Source of the DNA: Bacillota bacterium
GTDB lineage: Bacteria > Bacillota > Limnochordia > Darwinibacteriales > Darwinibacteriaceae
Assembly (NCBI GenBank): GCA_012838305.1
Contig: DUPN01000045.1
Span: forward strand, 1 to 43,341
Reading direction: 5' to 3'
DNA length: 43,341 nt
The notes beneath the pieces were generated by a model that was given only the letters and a program-made list of their open reading frames with translations, was not told the origin of the DNA and ran no database searches. Shown here in pieces: positions 7,623-16,720 of this stretch; within the stretch, counting starts at the first letter, position 1; the number at the start of each line of letters is the position of its first letter. The translations under genes were made by a program, and so were the position numbers.

Positions 7623-9684
7623 TCGGTCCCGTACGCGGCGTACGATATTCATTTTCTTCCTGTGGATAGCGGGCTTTTTGGCTCTGATCGGACGCTTGGG
7701 GTACCTCCAGGTCTACCGGGGAGAGGAGTTTGCTGACAAAGCCCTTGCCCAGCGTATGAGACCGGAAATCATCGATGCCCAAAGGGGCAATATTTTGGAT
7801 CGCCATTACAAGACATTAGCCATAAGCGTAGGAGCCGACGCGGTGTACGCCCTGCCCGACAGCGTTCGGGATGTGGAGGGGACAGCGCGACAGTTAGCTC
7901 CTTTTTTGCCTATCAGTGAAGGAGATTTGATGCGGGTCTTGGAAAGTGGGTCCAAGACCAGCGTGTGGCTTGCTCGGGGTCTCAGTGTAGACGCTGCCGA
8001 AGCTGTTCGTGCCTTGGGTTTATCCGGAATCCGGGTGGTAGAACGTCCTCAGCGTTACTATCCCCAGGGTTCCCTAGCCTCCCACGTTTTAGGCTTCGCC
8101 GGCTCTGATAACCAGGGTTTGGAAGGCATAGAATACTACTATGACGAGGTTTTGCGGGGGATCCCGGGCCGACTGTCCGTGGAGAGAGATGCGACCCAAA
8201 GGAGCATCCCCGGGGGAGACAGTGAGTTTATCCCACCCGAGGCGGGCTACGACGTGGTCTTGACCATCGACAGTGTGATTCAGTACATTGCCGAAACGCA
8301 CATTCAAGAGGCCGCGGCTTCCTCTCATAGTGATAGAGGGCTTGTCCTTGTGATGGATCCAAATACTGGGGAAATTCTGGCCAATGCCATTTACCCCACA
8401 TTTGATCCTAATTACTATCAAGAGTTCTCTGCGGATCGTCGCAGGAACGTTGCAGTGACAGATCAGTATGAACCAGGGTCCACATTTAAGTTTGTCACCG
8501 CCGCTGCCAGCCTGGATTTGGGCTTAGCCTACAATGAGCGCAGATTCACAAGTGATGCCTTTTGGGAAATAGGCGGCGGGCGCATTCGCAACTCCGACGG
8601 CCGTGTCTTTGGTAATATCTCTTTCCTCGAGGCTATGGAAAGGTCCGACAACATTACCTTCGCCAAATTGTCTGCAGAAATGGGGCCTGAACGCTTTCAC
8701 CCTTATATCCGCGGCTTTGGTTTTGGCGAACGTTCCGGCGTTGACTTCCCCGGGGAGATTACCGGTATGGTCGCCTCGCCCAGCCGTAGCGGGCAGGCCC
8801 TACAGTGGGCCAACATGGGGTTTGGCCAGGGCATCGCGGTCACTCCGCTCCAGCTGTTGAACGCCGTTTGCTCCATTGCCAATGGCGGATCGTTGATGAA
8901 GCCGTATTATGTGCGCGAGATACGGGACACCCAGGGCAAATTGGTGGAGCAGTTCTTGCCGGAGGTTCGAAAACACCCTGTTGGCGTTGGAACGGCCATG
9001 GAAGTAAGCCAGCTGCTTCGCTCCGTTGTGGTCAACGGTAACGGCAATAGGGCTGAAGTGACCGGGTATTATGTAGCAGGCAAAACCGGAACTGCGGAAG
9101 TACCTAAGGGTGGCGTTTACGGTGAGGAGCGCATCGCATCCTTTGTGGGGTTTGCCCCAGTGGACAATCCTGTCGTAGCGATTTTGGTTATCCTTTATAA
9201 TCCTAAGGTAGAGTCGCCCTATGGCGGTGTTTTGGCGGCACCTGTCTTTAGTAGGATCATGGAAGAGAGTCTGGAGTATTTGGATGTGAAGAGGCGAGAG
9301 GAGGGTCGGCAGAGACTTCCCTATTCGCTAGTTCCCAATGTAACGAATTTTTCCAGAGAGGAAGCTCAAGCCCGCTTGACACAAGGTGGCTTTCTGTGGA
9401 CCATGGAAGGATCGGGACCTGTGGTAACAAGCCAGACACCTAGTCCAGGTGCGCGGGTTCCAACCCAGACTACGGTCCGTCTCTTTTTTTATGAAAGCGA
9501 ACAGGGGGAGTCTGTGGAAGTCCCTGATGTTCTGGGGTTGAGCATGCGTGATGCGTCCACCAGGCTTGCAGACGACGGATTGAGAATCACCATTGTAGGA
9601 AGTGGTCTTGCGGTGAAGCAAGTCCCTGCGGCCGGAGTCCAGATCCCTAAGGGATCGGCTGTCGAAGTCATCTTTAGCCTGTAA
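7603..9684 (+). CDS. spoVD: Class B penicillin-binding protein, FtsI/SpoVD type, with two PASTA domains; probable CTG start
   Basis: Septal or cortex peptidoglycan transpeptidase, paired with the SEDS protein FtsW/SpoVE downstream. A basic N-terminus (NRSRTRR) precedes one membrane helix (IFIFFLWIAGFLALIG), then the dimerisation domain. The transpeptidase motifs are S293-TFK, S348-D-N and K494-T-G, and two PASTA domains follow (VPNVTNFSREEAQARLTQGG and VEVPDVLGLSMRDASTRLAD). The first ATG/GTG/TTG-type codon in frame is TTG 7678, which would cut the membrane helix in half. CTG 7603 has a perfect GGAGGAG (7590-7596) exactly 6 nt upstream and restores the full anchor. I therefore place the start at CTG 7603, giving 693 residues. 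PASTA repeats favour SpoVD; it may also serve vegetative division. Confidence 0.93.
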   Translation: MARYNANRSRTRRTIFIFFLWIAGFLALIGRLGYLQVYRGEEFADKALAQRMRPEIIDAQRGNILDRHYKTLAISVGADAVYALPDSVRDVEGTARQLAPFLPISEGDLMRVLESGSKTSVWLARGLSVDAAEAVRALGLSGIRVVERPQRYYPQGSLASHVLGFAGSDNQGLEGIEYYYDEVLRGIPGRLSVERDATQRSIPGGDSEFIPPEAGYDVVLTIDSVIQYIAETHIQEAAASSHSDRGLVLVMDPNTGEILANAIYPTFDPNYYQEFSADRRRNVAVTDQYEPGSTFKFVTAAASLDLGLAYNERRFTSDAFWEIGGGRIRNSDGRVFGNISFLEAMERSDNITFAKLSAEMGPERFHPYIRGFGFGERSGVDFPGEITGMVASPSRSGQALQWANMGFGQGIAVTPLQLLNAVCSIANGGSLMKPYYVREIRDTQGKLVEQFLPEVRKHPVGVGTAMEVSQLLRSVVVNGNGNRAEVTGYYVAGKTGTAEVPKGGVYGEERIASFVGFAPVDNPVVAILVILYNPKVESPYGGVLAAPVFSRIMEESLEYLDVKRREEGRQRLPYSLVPNVTNFSREEAQARLTQGGFLWTMEGSGPVVTSQTPSPGARVPTQTTVRLFFYESEQGESVEVPDVLGLSMRDASTRLADDGLRITIVGSGLAVKQVPAAGVQIPKGSAVEVIFSL

Positions 9685-9696
9685 GGAGGGCAGCAA

Positions 9697-11151
9697 GTGA
9701 AACTGCAGAGCGTTCTAGAAGGACTTGATTATCAACTACGGGGATCATCACCTGAGATAGACGGCTTGAGCTACGACTCCAGGGAAATCAGGCCCGGCGA
9801 TCTTTTTGTCGCCATTTCTGGTCTGAAGGCAGACGGCCACGACTTCGTGGAGCAAGCTGCGCAGAAGGGTGCAGCAGCCGTACTGGTGGAAAGGTGGCTT
9901 CCCGAACTGGGGTTAACGCAAGTGCTTGTCCCGAACTCCCGCTACGCCCTAGGGGTGGTCAGCGGTAACTTCTACGGTCACCCGGATCGCCGTTTGCGGG
10001 TGCTCGGGGTCACTGGAACGAATGGAAAAACCACAACCACCTACCTTGTCAAGTCCATTTTGGAACAGGCCGGATACAAAGTGGGATTGATCGGCACCAT
10101 TCAGACCCTCCTTGGCGACTTAGCCCTAGAGTCGAGTCGGACCACACCCGAATCCCTAGACTTGCAGCGCCTCTTCTCTGAGATGGTGGCAGAAAAGACC
10201 GATTTTGTGATCATGGAGGTGTCCTCCCATGCTGTGGATCTGCATCGCACTGCAGGTGTATCCTTTTCCGGTGCTCTCTTCACCAATCTTACCCAGGACC
10301 ACCTCGATTTTCACGTGACCATGGAGGACTACTTTAGCGCCAAAGCACGGCTTTTTTTAGGTTTGCAGCACGGGGCGGTCATCAACACGGACGATCCTTG
10401 GGGCAGAAGGCTTCACCAGATGACTCCCTGTCCTTCGTTGACATACGGTGTGCAAGCACCGGCTGACTTTCTGGCGGAGAAGATCCAGTTGGAAAAGGAA
10501 GGGGTTTCTTATATACTAAGGAGTAGTGCAGGGCAAATTCCCATCCGTCTTCGGCTTACGGGGTATTTCAACGTGTACAATTCGCTGGGAGCCGCTGCTT
10601 TGTGCTTTGGCCAAGGTGTCTCCCTCCAACAGATCAAAAACGGCCTGGAGGCGCTCCCCGGTGTACCGGGGCGTTTCGAACGCATAGAGAACGACCATTC
10701 TCTCAATATCGTGGTGGATTACGCGCATACACCCAATGGATTGGAGAACGTCTTGCAGTCTGCGCGGGAGATGGTGCCACAGGGTCGTCTTGTACTCGTG
10801 TTTGGAGCAGGAGGAGATCGGGACAAAGGTAAGCGGCCTTTGATGGGTGCCATCGCCGCTCAACTGGCGGATCAGGTGATTCTTACGTCTGACAATCCCC
10901 GTTCCGAAGATCCCGCGGAGATTTGCTCTGATATTGAAAAGGGTCTAGTGACCGCAAACCCCAACGCTGCTTATGAGGTTATCGTGAACAGGCGCCAAGC
11001 GATCGAGCGGGCCATAGAGCTGGCAACGCCCCAGGACCTGGTGATTGTGGCAGGTAAAGGACATGAGACATATCAAGAGTCTGCACAGGGGCGAGTTCAT
11101 TTTGATGATGGGGAAGAAGTCAGGAGGGCCATTAAGGAGCTGAAGGACTAA
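9697..11151 (+). CDS. murE: UDP-N-acetylmuramoyl-tripeptide synthetase MurE, meso-diaminopimelate type
   Basis: Cytoplasmic ligase adding the third residue to UDP-MurNAc-L-Ala-D-Glu. GTG 9697 start with GGAGGG 7 nt upstream. The N-terminal UMP-binding domain has LSYDSREIRPGDLFVAISG; the ATP loop is GTNGKTTT (residues 107-114). The central part contains TTPESLDLQRLF and TNLTQDHLDFHVTMEDY, with the lysine to be carbamylated in FSAKARLF. The C-terminal substrate motif is D399-N-P-R, the signature for meso-diaminopimelate rather than lysine, so the peptidoglycan should be A1-gamma type. It has 484 residues and its TAA stop overlaps the murF start by one base (TAATG). Confidence 0.97.
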   Translation: MKLQSVLEGLDYQLRGSSPEIDGLSYDSREIRPGDLFVAISGLKADGHDFVEQAAQKGAAAVLVERWLPELGLTQVLVPNSRYALGVVSGNFYGHPDRRLRVLGVTGTNGKTTTTYLVKSILEQAGYKVGLIGTIQTLLGDLALESSRTTPESLDLQRLFSEMVAEKTDFVIMEVSSHAVDLHRTAGVSFSGALFTNLTQDHLDFHVTMEDYFSAKARLFLGLQHGAVINTDDPWGRRLHQMTPCPSLTYGVQAPADFLAEKIQLEKEGVSYILRSSAGQIPIRLRLTGYFNVYNSLGAAALCFGQGVSLQQIKNGLEALPGVPGRFERIENDHSLNIVVDYAHTPNGLENVLQSAREMVPQGRLVLVFGAGGDRDKGKRPLMGAIAAQLADQVILTSDNPRSEDPAEICSDIEKGLVTANPNAAYEVIVNRRQAIERAIELATPQDLVIVAGKGHETYQESAQGRVHFDDGEEVRRAIKELKD

Positions 11152-12497
11152 TGCGTCCACTAACACTAGCACAGATTGGGCAATACACCCAGGGGAAAGC
11201 GATCGGTTCAGGTCAAGTTGATCACGTTGTGATCGATAGTCGCAAGGCCGGACCAAATAGCCTCTTTTTTGCCTTGCCTGGAGAACACGTAGATGGGCAC
11301 GACTTTGTCTGCGATGTGATGGCCCAAGGTGGATGTGCGGTGGTAAAGGAAGGTTCGCACACCGGCCCGGGGGTGGTCCAGGTCACCGATCCCCTCTTGG
11401 CACTACAGAGTCTGGCCCAGGCGTATTTAGCAGAGTTTCCGGTCCCGGTTGTGGCGGTGACCGGAAGTAATGGTAAGACCTCGACGAAAGATATGATCGC
11501 CCAGGTTTTAGGTACCCAATATGCTGTCCATGCCACGGAGGCGAACTTTAACAACGAAATCGGTGTTCCCCTCACTGTTTTGGGGCTGGAGGCCCATCAC
11601 GAGCTCTTGGTTGTGGAGATGGGTATGCGGGGTCTTGGCCAGATCAAGCGTCTGACAGAGATCTGCCCGCCCAATTACGGAGTGATCACCAATATTGGAC
11701 CGGTCCATCTAGAACTCCTCGGCGGCATGGGCAACATCGCCCAGGCCAAGGGAGAGCTGCTTGAGGCGATGGACACATCAGGTGTTGCTATCCTCAATGG
11801 AGATGATCCTTCGGTGCGGGGTCAAGCTCGCACGTTTAAAGGGAAAATCGTCTATTATGGACTGGATGTGGCCAACGATGTGGTAGGACGGGGTATTGAA
11901 CTGGATGTGGAGGGACGTCCTTCCTTTGTTCTCCGCCATGACCAAGGCGAAGCCCGGGTTCGTTTGGCTGTGCCTGGCATTCACAATGTCTGGAATGCTA
12001 TCGCAGCCTTAGCAGTTGGTCTGCAACTCGGCGTCAGTCTGGGAAAGGGGGCTGAGGCCCTGAGTGAACTGGCTGGAAGCGCCATGCGCCTGGAAGTCCG
12101 CCGCAGTCCCGGAGGGGTCATTGTGGTCAATGATAGCTACAATGCCAGTCCCGCTTCGATGAAGGGCGCCCTGGATACCCTGGGGCATATGTTCTGTTCG
12201 GGGCAGAGGGTGGCCATCCTAGGCGATATGCTTGAGTTGGGTGAAATAACGGAACAGGCTCACATCGAGGTAGGTCGCCACGCGGGAGAATGTGCCAACC
12301 ATTTGATCTTCATCGGTCAATACGCTACTTTGATGCATCAGGGGGCCGGTCGGGGAGAGGTCTATGCATCCATCGATCACTTCTTGGAGTCTGGAGACCT
12401 GAAGTTCGATGAAGGTGATTTGGTTCTGGTCAAAGCGTCTAGGAGTCTGCATTTTGAACGAATAGCCGAAGTACTCCTGAAGGGTGGCGATGAATAG
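11151..12497 (+). CDS. murF: UDP-N-acetylmuramoyl-tripeptide--D-alanyl-D-alanine ligase MurF
   Basis: Adds D-Ala-D-Ala to the UDP-MurNAc tripeptide, completing the soluble pentapeptide precursor. Visible are VVIDSRKAGPNSLFFALPGE in the N-terminal domain, the ATP loop VTGSNGKTSTKD (K109), EANFNNEIGVPLTVLGL, ITNIGPVHLELLGG, and VVNDSYNASPASMKGALDTL, which is characteristic of MurF. The 448-residue length is normal. Start and stop are both translationally coupled: one-base overlap with murE (TAATG) and with mraY (TAGTG). Confidence 0.97.
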   Translation: MRPLTLAQIGQYTQGKAIGSGQVDHVVIDSRKAGPNSLFFALPGEHVDGHDFVCDVMAQGGCAVVKEGSHTGPGVVQVTDPLLALQSLAQAYLAEFPVPVVAVTGSNGKTSTKDMIAQVLGTQYAVHATEANFNNEIGVPLTVLGLEAHHELLVVEMGMRGLGQIKRLTEICPPNYGVITNIGPVHLELLGGMGNIAQAKGELLEAMDTSGVAILNGDDPSVRGQARTFKGKIVYYGLDVANDVVGRGIELDVEGRPSFVLRHDQGEARVRLAVPGIHNVWNAIAALAVGLQLGVSLGKGAEALSELAGSAMRLEVRRSPGGVIVVNDSYNASPASMKGALDTLGHMFCSGQRVAILGDMLELGEITEQAHIEVGRHAGECANHLIFIGQYATLMHQGAGRGEVYASIDHFLESGDLKFDEGDLVLVKASRSLHFERIAEVLLKGGDE

Positions 12498-13459
12498 TGC
12501 CTGTGCCATTTGTGCCCTTGTACAGCGCTCTGATCGCCTTTGGCCTTTCCTTGCTGGCGGGACCGTCAGCTATCGCCTATTTGCGCCGGCTGAAGCTGGG
12601 TCAGCAGATCCGAGACGATGGACCCCAGTCACACCGTGGTAAGGCAGGTACGCCCACCATGGGAGGCGTTTTGATGGTTGTTTCCATTGTCGTTGCGGTC
12701 CTTGTCTTTCGCCCCTTGAGCAACAATACCATCATGATGCTGTTTGCCACCGTCGGTTTTGGTGTCGTTGGCTTTTTGGATGATTTCATCAAGATTGTGG
12801 CCAAACGTTCCCTGGGATTACGGGCTCGGGAGAAGCTGGTGGCCCAATTCGGGCTGGCCCTTTTGGTGGCTCTTTACGCCTCAGCTCGGGTGGGTACGGA
12901 TCTGATTGTCCCTTTTTGGGGCAAGTCCATTGCCTTGCCCACGGCCCTCTACATTCCCTTTAGCACACTGGTCCTGGTTGGTGCCGCCAATGCTGTGAAT
13001 CTCACGGACGGTCTGGACGGTTTAGCTGCAGGCAGTACCGCAATCAGTGCGTCTGCCCTGGGACTGACTGTGTATCTGTTCGGTTACCACGACCTTACCC
13101 TTTTCAGTGGAGCGGTAGTTGGAGCCTGCCTGGGTTTTTCGTGGTTTAACGCGCCTCCGGCCCAGGTGTTTATGGGTGACACCGGATCGTTAGCGCTGGG
13201 AGCGGCTTTGGCGACAGCAGCTATTCTCAGTAAGACCTCGCTCGTACTCCCCATTATTGGCGGCCTGTATGTTGTGGAGACGCTGTCCGTTATTCTGCAA
13301 GTGCTCTACTTTAGGGCAACCAAGGGCCAAAGACTGTTTCGCATGGCTCCCCTACACCATCATTTTGAACTGTCGGGCGTGGCCGAGAGCAAAGTTATGA
13401 TTCGGTTCTGGTTGGTAGCCCTCGGTTTTGCTGTTCTAGGGTTGTACGCGGTGCTCTAG
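12497..13459 (+). CDS. mraY: Phospho-N-acetylmuramoyl-pentapeptide-transferase MraY
   Basis: Integral membrane enzyme moving phospho-MurNAc-pentapeptide to undecaprenyl phosphate, forming lipid I. Ten-helix protein of 320 residues. Conserved loops include GPQSHRGKAGTPTMGGVL, GFLDDFIK (catalytic Asp pair), NAVNLTDGLDGLA, FMGDTGSLALGA and the histidine motif MAPLHHHFELSG. GTG start at 12497 overlaps the murF stop (TAGTG) with an internal AAGGGTGG ribosome binding site. In most Firmicutes murD follows directly; here only 31 bp separate mraY from ftsW. Confidence 0.97.
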   Translation: MPVPFVPLYSALIAFGLSLLAGPSAIAYLRRLKLGQQIRDDGPQSHRGKAGTPTMGGVLMVVSIVVAVLVFRPLSNNTIMMLFATVGFGVVGFLDDFIKIVAKRSLGLRAREKLVAQFGLALLVALYASARVGTDLIVPFWGKSIALPTALYIPFSTLVLVGAANAVNLTDGLDGLAAGSTAISASALGLTVYLFGYHDLTLFSGAVVGACLGFSWFNAPPAQVFMGDTGSLALGAALATAAILSKTSLVLPIIGGLYVVETLSVILQVLYFRATKGQRLFRMAPLHHHFELSGVAESKVMIRFWLVALGFAVLGLYAVL

Positions 13460-13462
13460 GCG

Positions 13463-13470
13463 CATATAGA
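13463..13470 (+). promoter_or_regulatory. Possible sigma-E-type -10 element before ftsW/spoVE
   Basis: CGCATATAGATT (13461-13472) contains CATATAGA, close to the sigma-E -10 consensus CATANANT. It sits in the 31-bp gap between mraY and ftsW; the same CGCATATA word recurs before two other genes here. No clear -35 is visible. In Bacillus subtilis spoVE has sigma-E promoters at the equivalent place. Confidence 0.35.
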
Positions 13471-13490
13471 TTAGGAAGGGGGCGAGGAGG

Positions 13491-14585
13491 ATGTTCACAA
13501 AGGGCGGTAAGGTGGACCTTTACGTGTTTGTTGCAGTTATTGTTTTGTTAAGTCTGGGCTTAGTGATGGTTTTCAGTGCTTCATCTGTGATGGGTCTCGC
13601 CAACTCCGGGAACCCCTATTATTATGTTCAGAGGCAGACGATTCTGGCCCTAATCGGCTTGGCGCTGATGTTTCTTCTGATGAAAGTAGACTATCACATT
13701 TTCCGACCCCTAGCTTTGCCCGGCCTTGTACTTTCCTTCATCTTGCTGGTCGTAGTGCTTTTTGTGGGAACAGGGACTGGCGGGGCAACTCGCTGGATTC
13801 GCATAGCCGGCTTCAATCTACAGCCTTCTGAAGTTGCTAAGTTAGTCATGGTCAACTACGTAGCCGTCTACATGTCCAACAAACGGGAGAAGGCACGCAA
13901 ATTCTTCACAGGCATTCTGCCGATTTTGCTGATTACAGCTGTACAGTTCGGCTTGATCATGCGGGAACCCGACTTTGGTACGGGAGTGGCCTTGGTTTTC
14001 ACCGTGATGGTCATCCTTTTTGCCGGAGGCGTCCACCTGGGGCAGTTTGCCTTGGTCGGGGCGCTGGCCGCACCGCTCATGTACTACCTTCTGACGATGA
14101 AAGAGTACCGAGTCCGGCGGCTGTTCGCTTTTCTTGATCCCTGGTCCGATCCTACCGATACGGGATGGAATGTCATTCAGTCCTTGTTGGCCATCGGATC
14201 GGGAGGTTTGTTTGGTTTGGGTTTGGGAAAGAGCAGACAGAAATTTTCCTATCTACCAGAGCATCACACCGACTTCATCTTTGCCATCCTCTGTGAAGAA
14301 TTAGGATTCTTGGGAGGAGTTGCAGTCATCCTCTTGTTCTTTGTCATTGCTTGGCGAGGATTACGTATTGCCATGGGAGCCCCAGATTTGTACGGCTCCT
14401 TCTTGGCTATTGGGATCACGTCCATGATTGCCTTTCAAGCCCTGCTAAACATTGGTGTGGTAACCGGTTCTTTGCCCGTCACGGGAATCCCGCTGCCCTT
14501 CATCAGCCATGGCGGTTCCTCTTTGCTGATGAGCCTGGCTGCGATTGGCATTCTCCTCAATATATCCAGGCAGTGCCGGGACTGA
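13491..14585 (+). CDS. ftsW: SEDS peptidoglycan glycosyltransferase, FtsW/SpoVE type
   Basis: Polytopic lipid II polymerase, partner of the class B PBP encoded at 7603. It has about ten membrane helices. Typical blocks are LVMVFSASSVMG, GGATRWIRIAGFNLQPSEVAKL (SEDS signature with the polymerase-lobe residues), REPDFGTGVALVF, RVRRLFAFLDPWSDPTDTGWNVIQSL, GGLFGLGLGKSRQKFSYLPEHHTDFIFAILCEELG, and LPVTGIPLPFISHGGSSLL. It is 364 residues long. Context between mraY and murA, together with the PASTA-bearing PBP, suits either FtsW or SpoVE; a sigma-E-like element upstream hints at sporulation use. ATG 13491 is preceded by AGGAAGGGGG about 9-10 nt upstream. Confidence 0.93.
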   Translation: MFTKGGKVDLYVFVAVIVLLSLGLVMVFSASSVMGLANSGNPYYYVQRQTILALIGLALMFLLMKVDYHIFRPLALPGLVLSFILLVVVLFVGTGTGGATRWIRIAGFNLQPSEVAKLVMVNYVAVYMSNKREKARKFFTGILPILLITAVQFGLIMREPDFGTGVALVFTVMVILFAGGVHLGQFALVGALAAPLMYYLLTMKEYRVRRLFAFLDPWSDPTDTGWNVIQSLLAIGSGGLFGLGLGKSRQKFSYLPEHHTDFIFAILCEELGFLGGVAVILLFFVIAWRGLRIAMGAPDLYGSFLAIGITSMIAFQALLNIGVVTGSLPVTGIPLPFISHGGSSLLMSLAAIGILLNISRQCRD

Positions 14586-14616
14586 ACACCTGATTTTCAC
14601 CCATTACCCCCTACCG

Positions 14617-14624
14617 CATAAGAT
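14617..14624 (+). promoter_or_regulatory. Possible sigma-E-type -10 element before murA
   Basis: CATAAGAT (14617-14624) fits CATANANT in the 72-bp ftsW-murA gap. It lies between two halves of inverted repeats (CTACCG with CGGTA, and TACCCC with GGGGTA), so a folded leader is an alternative explanation. Confidence 0.3.
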
Positions 14625-14657
14625 GAACGGTACTAAGTCGGGGTAGAGGGTGATACA

Positions 14658-15908
14658 GTGGGCAAGTTTATCATAGAGGGTCAGCGCAGTCTGGGTGGCA
14701 AGGTAAGAATCAATGGGGCCAAGAACTCCGTCCTCAAACTGATGGTTGCAGCCCTTTTAGGTCAAGGTACTTTTAGCCTGGAAAATGTGCCGCAGATTAC
14801 CGACGTGAACACCATGATCGGGGTGCTGAGGGCTCTAGGAGTTCAGGTTCAGTTCCAAGCTCCGCGCATGCAGTTGAGCGTTTCATCTGTGCAGGGAAGC
14901 ACCCCACAAGAACTGGTCAAAGCGATGCGGGCTTCGATCCAAGTTATGGGTCCGCTCTTGGCTCGTTTAGGCCACGTGGAAGTGGCTAAACCAGGGGGGT
15001 GCGCCATTGGCCGCCGGCCTTTGGACATTCATCTTTCCGGGTTCCAGCAAATGGGCGCCAGCATTGAATCTGAGGGCGACGTATTTGTGGCTAGAGCCCC
15101 TCGCCTCCACGGCGCAGACATTTCGTTTCGGTATCCCAGCGTTGGAGCGACGGAAAACATTATGATGGCGGCCACCTTAGCCAAGGGCCGGACCGTGATT
15201 CGCAACGCCGCCCGTGAGCCAGAGATTGTAGACATCCAAGACTTTTTGAATCAAATGGGTGCCAGGATCAAAGGTGCTGGTACACCCGTGATCACCATTG
15301 AGGGGGTACATGAGCTCGGATGCACCGATTTTACGGTGATACCCGATCGGATTGAGGCCGGCACCTATTTGTTGGCTTTTCTGATCACCGGGGGTTCTGG
15401 TACCTTGGAGAACGTAATTCCTGAACATATCGGGCCCCTTCTGGATTTAGTTCAGGGCATGGGAGCACACCTGGAGGTGCAGGAAAGAGCGGTAGAGATC
15501 CTATCACCTGCCAAACTCCGTCCTTTTTCCCTCTCCACCAATCCGTATCCTGGTTTTCCCACCGACCTGCAGCCGCAAATGGTGGCCGTGGCTACTCAAG
15601 CCCATGGTCAGAGTGAGCTTGTGGAGGCAGTCTTTGACAAGCGTTTTGGCTACACGGCGGAGCTTAAGAAATTAGGTGCCCACATCGATTCCAAAGAGCA
15701 GGCTGTGGTCGTTCATGGTCCCACGCATCTGAAGGCAAATACACTCTTAGCAGGTGATTTGCGGGGCGGAGCTGCTTTGGTCTTGGCTGCCTTGGCCGCT
15801 GGGGGATCTACCACCATCGAGGGAGTTGACCATATCGACCGCGGTTACGAGTCCATGGAGACTAGACTCCTTCGGCTCGGTGCCAGCGTGAAAAGGATCG
15901 CCAACTGA
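14658..15908 (+). CDS. murA: UDP-N-acetylglucosamine 1-carboxyvinyltransferase MurA
   Basis: First committed step of peptidoglycan synthesis: transfers enolpyruvate from PEP to UDP-GlcNAc. Key residues are in register with E. coli MurA: K22-N23 in INGAKNSVLK, the fosfomycin-target C115 in KPGGCAIGRR with R120, and D/N-rich loops PDRIEAGTYLLAF and GFPTDLQPQM. It ends HIDRGYESMETRLLRLGA. Its 416 residues are normal. GTG 14658 start with GGGTAGAGGGTGA upstream. Placement inside the dcw cluster, where murG, murC and murB usually sit, is seen in some clostridial lineages. Confidence 0.96.
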   Translation: MGKFIIEGQRSLGGKVRINGAKNSVLKLMVAALLGQGTFSLENVPQITDVNTMIGVLRALGVQVQFQAPRMQLSVSSVQGSTPQELVKAMRASIQVMGPLLARLGHVEVAKPGGCAIGRRPLDIHLSGFQQMGASIESEGDVFVARAPRLHGADISFRYPSVGATENIMMAATLAKGRTVIRNAAREPEIVDIQDFLNQMGARIKGAGTPVITIEGVHELGCTDFTVIPDRIEAGTYLLAFLITGGSGTLENVIPEHIGPLLDLVQGMGAHLEVQERAVEILSPAKLRPFSLSTNPYPGFPTDLQPQMVAVATQAHGQSELVEAVFDKRFGYTAELKKLGAHIDSKEQAVVVHGPTHLKANTLLAGDLRGGAALVLAALAAGGSTTIEGVDHIDRGYESMETRLLRLGASVKRIAN

Positions 15909-15920
15909 AGGAGGAGTACT

Positions 15921-16607
15921 ATGGCAAATGAGATCTCCAGCGTCAAAAATGCGCTATCTGTCTTGGTGGTAGCCCTGGTGATAGCCTTGTACTTATTTGC
16001 CAACTCTACGTTTTTTGAGGCGGAGACAATTGAGTGGACAGGCCTTAACTACCTTAGTCCTGATCAGCTTGAGGTATTTTTAGATCTGCCCGTGACCAAC
16101 GTGTGGCGCCTGGATACGCGGGAGCTTGCTGGGGTATTAATGGAGCATCCATGGGTGGTAACGGCCAAGGCCGCCTGGCGCTGGCCGAATCGTGTTTTAG
16201 TTCGCGTCCAGGAGAGGACGCCCATTGCCCAGATTCCCACGGAGGGTGGTTGGGTTCTTTTGGATAGAGAAGGCACTCTCTTACCTCCGACACAGGCTGG
16301 GGTTGTGTATTCCGTGCCCATCGTCACCCATCTCGCTCTCGATTCCCAGGAGCAGATCGTGGCCACAGCGCGCTTATTGGACATGATCCCGGCAACGCTC
16401 AAGCAGTCGATTTCGGAGTGGAATGCGCAAAACCGTTCCTTTGTGACGCGCACGGGTATAGAGGTTTGCATGGGGCAACCTGTAGACCTTGAAGAGAAGT
16501 TTGTTTTACTGGAGAAGATCCTAGACGACCTCTCCCTCCGCAATGAACAAGCCCGGCGCATTGATCTGAGTGTTCCCAGGAGCCCTGTTGTTAGTATGGC
16601 GCAATAA
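15921..16607 (+). CDS. ftsQ: Cell-division protein FtsQ/DivIB
   Basis: Bitopic divisome protein that links FtsL/FtsB-type proteins with the septal synthase. One membrane helix at about residues 11-27 (ALSVLVVALVIALYLFA). A POTRA domain follows: ETIEWTGLNYLSPDQLEVFL, then HPWVVTAKAAWRWPNRVLVRVQERTPIAQI, which is the most conserved DivIB/FtsQ stretch. A beta domain follows (WVLLDREGTLLPP). It has 228 residues, with a very short cytoplasmic tail. ATG 15921 follows GGAGGAG by 5 nt. It starts 12 nt after murA. Confidence 0.9.
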   Translation: MANEISSVKNALSVLVVALVIALYLFANSTFFEAETIEWTGLNYLSPDQLEVFLDLPVTNVWRLDTRELAGVLMEHPWVVTAKAAWRWPNRVLVRVQERTPIAQIPTEGGWVLLDREGTLLPPTQAGVVYSVPIVTHLALDSQEQIVATARLLDMIPATLKQSISEWNAQNRSFVTRTGIEVCMGQPVDLEEKFVLLEKILDDLSLRNEQARRIDLSVPRSPVVSMAQ

Positions 16608-16617
16608 TTCATTGTTT

Positions 16618-16646
16618 TTGACATTGCTTAAAGGGAAAAGCGATAT
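16618..16646 (+). promoter_or_regulatory. Possible ftsZ promoter in the ftsQ-ftsZ gap
   Basis: Perfect -35 TTGACA (16618-16623), but the -10 at 17-18 bp is poor (CGATAT/GATATC around 16641-16647). A small inverted repeat, CGGTGT with ACACCG, lies just downstream (16646-16674). The 113-bp gap is the longest within the later dcw genes, so a private ftsZ promoter is reasonable but unproven. Confidence 0.35.
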
Positions 16647-16720
16647 CGGTGTGGAAATGTATGGGGAAAACACCGAGACGAGATGCTTCGTGAAATCCGA
16701 CGTTGGAGAAGGGGGATCCC

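Noticed and set aside
13459-13491. Possible hidden or degenerate murD between mraY and ftsW
   Set aside because: The gap is only about 31 bp with no remnant of a Mur ligase; the gene is absent here rather than decayed.
16064-16624. 186-aa open frame antisense to ftsQ
   Set aside because: Ser/Arg-rich shadow with no motif; ftsQ on the plus strand is well supported.
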